Assembly: GCA_945787595.1 (NCBI GenBank)
Contig: CALZJV010000393.1
Coordinates: forward strand, 1-6,696
Direction of reading: 5' to 3'
DNA from: an uncultured Desulfobacterales bacterium
GTDB lineage: Bacteria; Desulfobacterota; Desulfobacteria; Desulfobacterales; JAFDCJ01
DNA length: 6,696 bases
Part shown: positions 6,625-6,696 of the stretch, in pieces
Position numbering within the stretch: position 1 is the stretch's first letter
Layout of the letters: every line of letters begins with the position of its first letter
Notes under the pieces: generated by a model
Database searches by the model: none
Told to the model about the DNA's origin: nothing
What the model saw: the letters and a program-made list of their open reading frames with translations, nothing else
Program-made: the position numbers and the translations under genes

Positions 6625-6696
6625 ACGTATCTTTGGTAATTTTGCGCTGCCTCATTTTTGTAACCACTGCATCTGCACCATCACCCCAGGCTGTTC
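6575..6696 (-). CDS. Possible C-terminal tail of a gene cut by the right window edge
   Basis: On the minus strand a frame is open from the edge for 39 codons to the TAA at 6575-6577, with sequence around AVVTKMRQRKITKDTFARVL. It overlaps the DUF4143 remnant in another frame. The composition is protein-like, but I recognise no family. It may be the end of an upstream gene that abuts the remnant, or chance. Confidence 0.25.
   Translation of the reverse strand, partial: TAWGDGADAVVTKMRQRKITKDTFARVLLKPGDWPIPKE

Overview
The window appears to come from a Gram-negative anaerobe, possibly a Desulfobacterota (former Deltaproteobacteria). This is a weak inference. It rests on moderate base composition, on a truncated flavin/Fe-S oxidoreductase tail with an RCLQCD motif at the left edge, and on the general style of the proteins. 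No rRNA, tRNA, CRISPR array or insertion sequence could be recognised.

Layout, left to right. (1) Positions 1-297 (+) hold the C-terminal end of a glutamate-synthase-beta-like / NAD(P)-linked FAD oxidoreductase. (2) Positions 298-786 hold no gene I can support. (3) Positions 787-6169 (-) are the core: two tandem genes read leftward, 25 bp apart, each with its own ribosome binding site. The upstream gene (3461-6169, 902 aa) and the downstream gene (1177-3435, 752 aa to its first stop) share one architecture: eight predicted membrane segments, a short TPR-like helical stretch, a C39-like papain-fold peptidase domain, and a C-terminal TPR region. (4) Positions 6367-6624 (-) hold the truncated C-terminal end of a DUF4143-type AAA ATPase, apparently a remnant.

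How the core may work. The charges of the loops follow the positive-inside rule in both proteins and place the peptidase and TPR domains outside the cytoplasmic membrane, in the periplasm. The downstream protein keeps a visible Cys-His-Asp triad (C423, H499, D517). In the upstream paralogue the three equivalent positions are His, Ser and Ser. The pair therefore looks like an active membrane-bound cysteine peptidase with a pseudopeptidase partner, possibly forming a complex. The substrate is unknown.

The second notable point is the 3' end of the downstream gene. Its TGA (1177-1179) is followed in the same frame by 129 further sense codons, ending at 787. Reading through would give 882 aa, close to the 902 aa of its paralogue. 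A 7-bp hairpin with a G in its tetraloop starts 10 nt after the TGA. The two leading explanations are a recent nonsense mutation (or sequencing error) and recoding of TGA, for example as selenocysteine. The sequence alone cannot decide between them.
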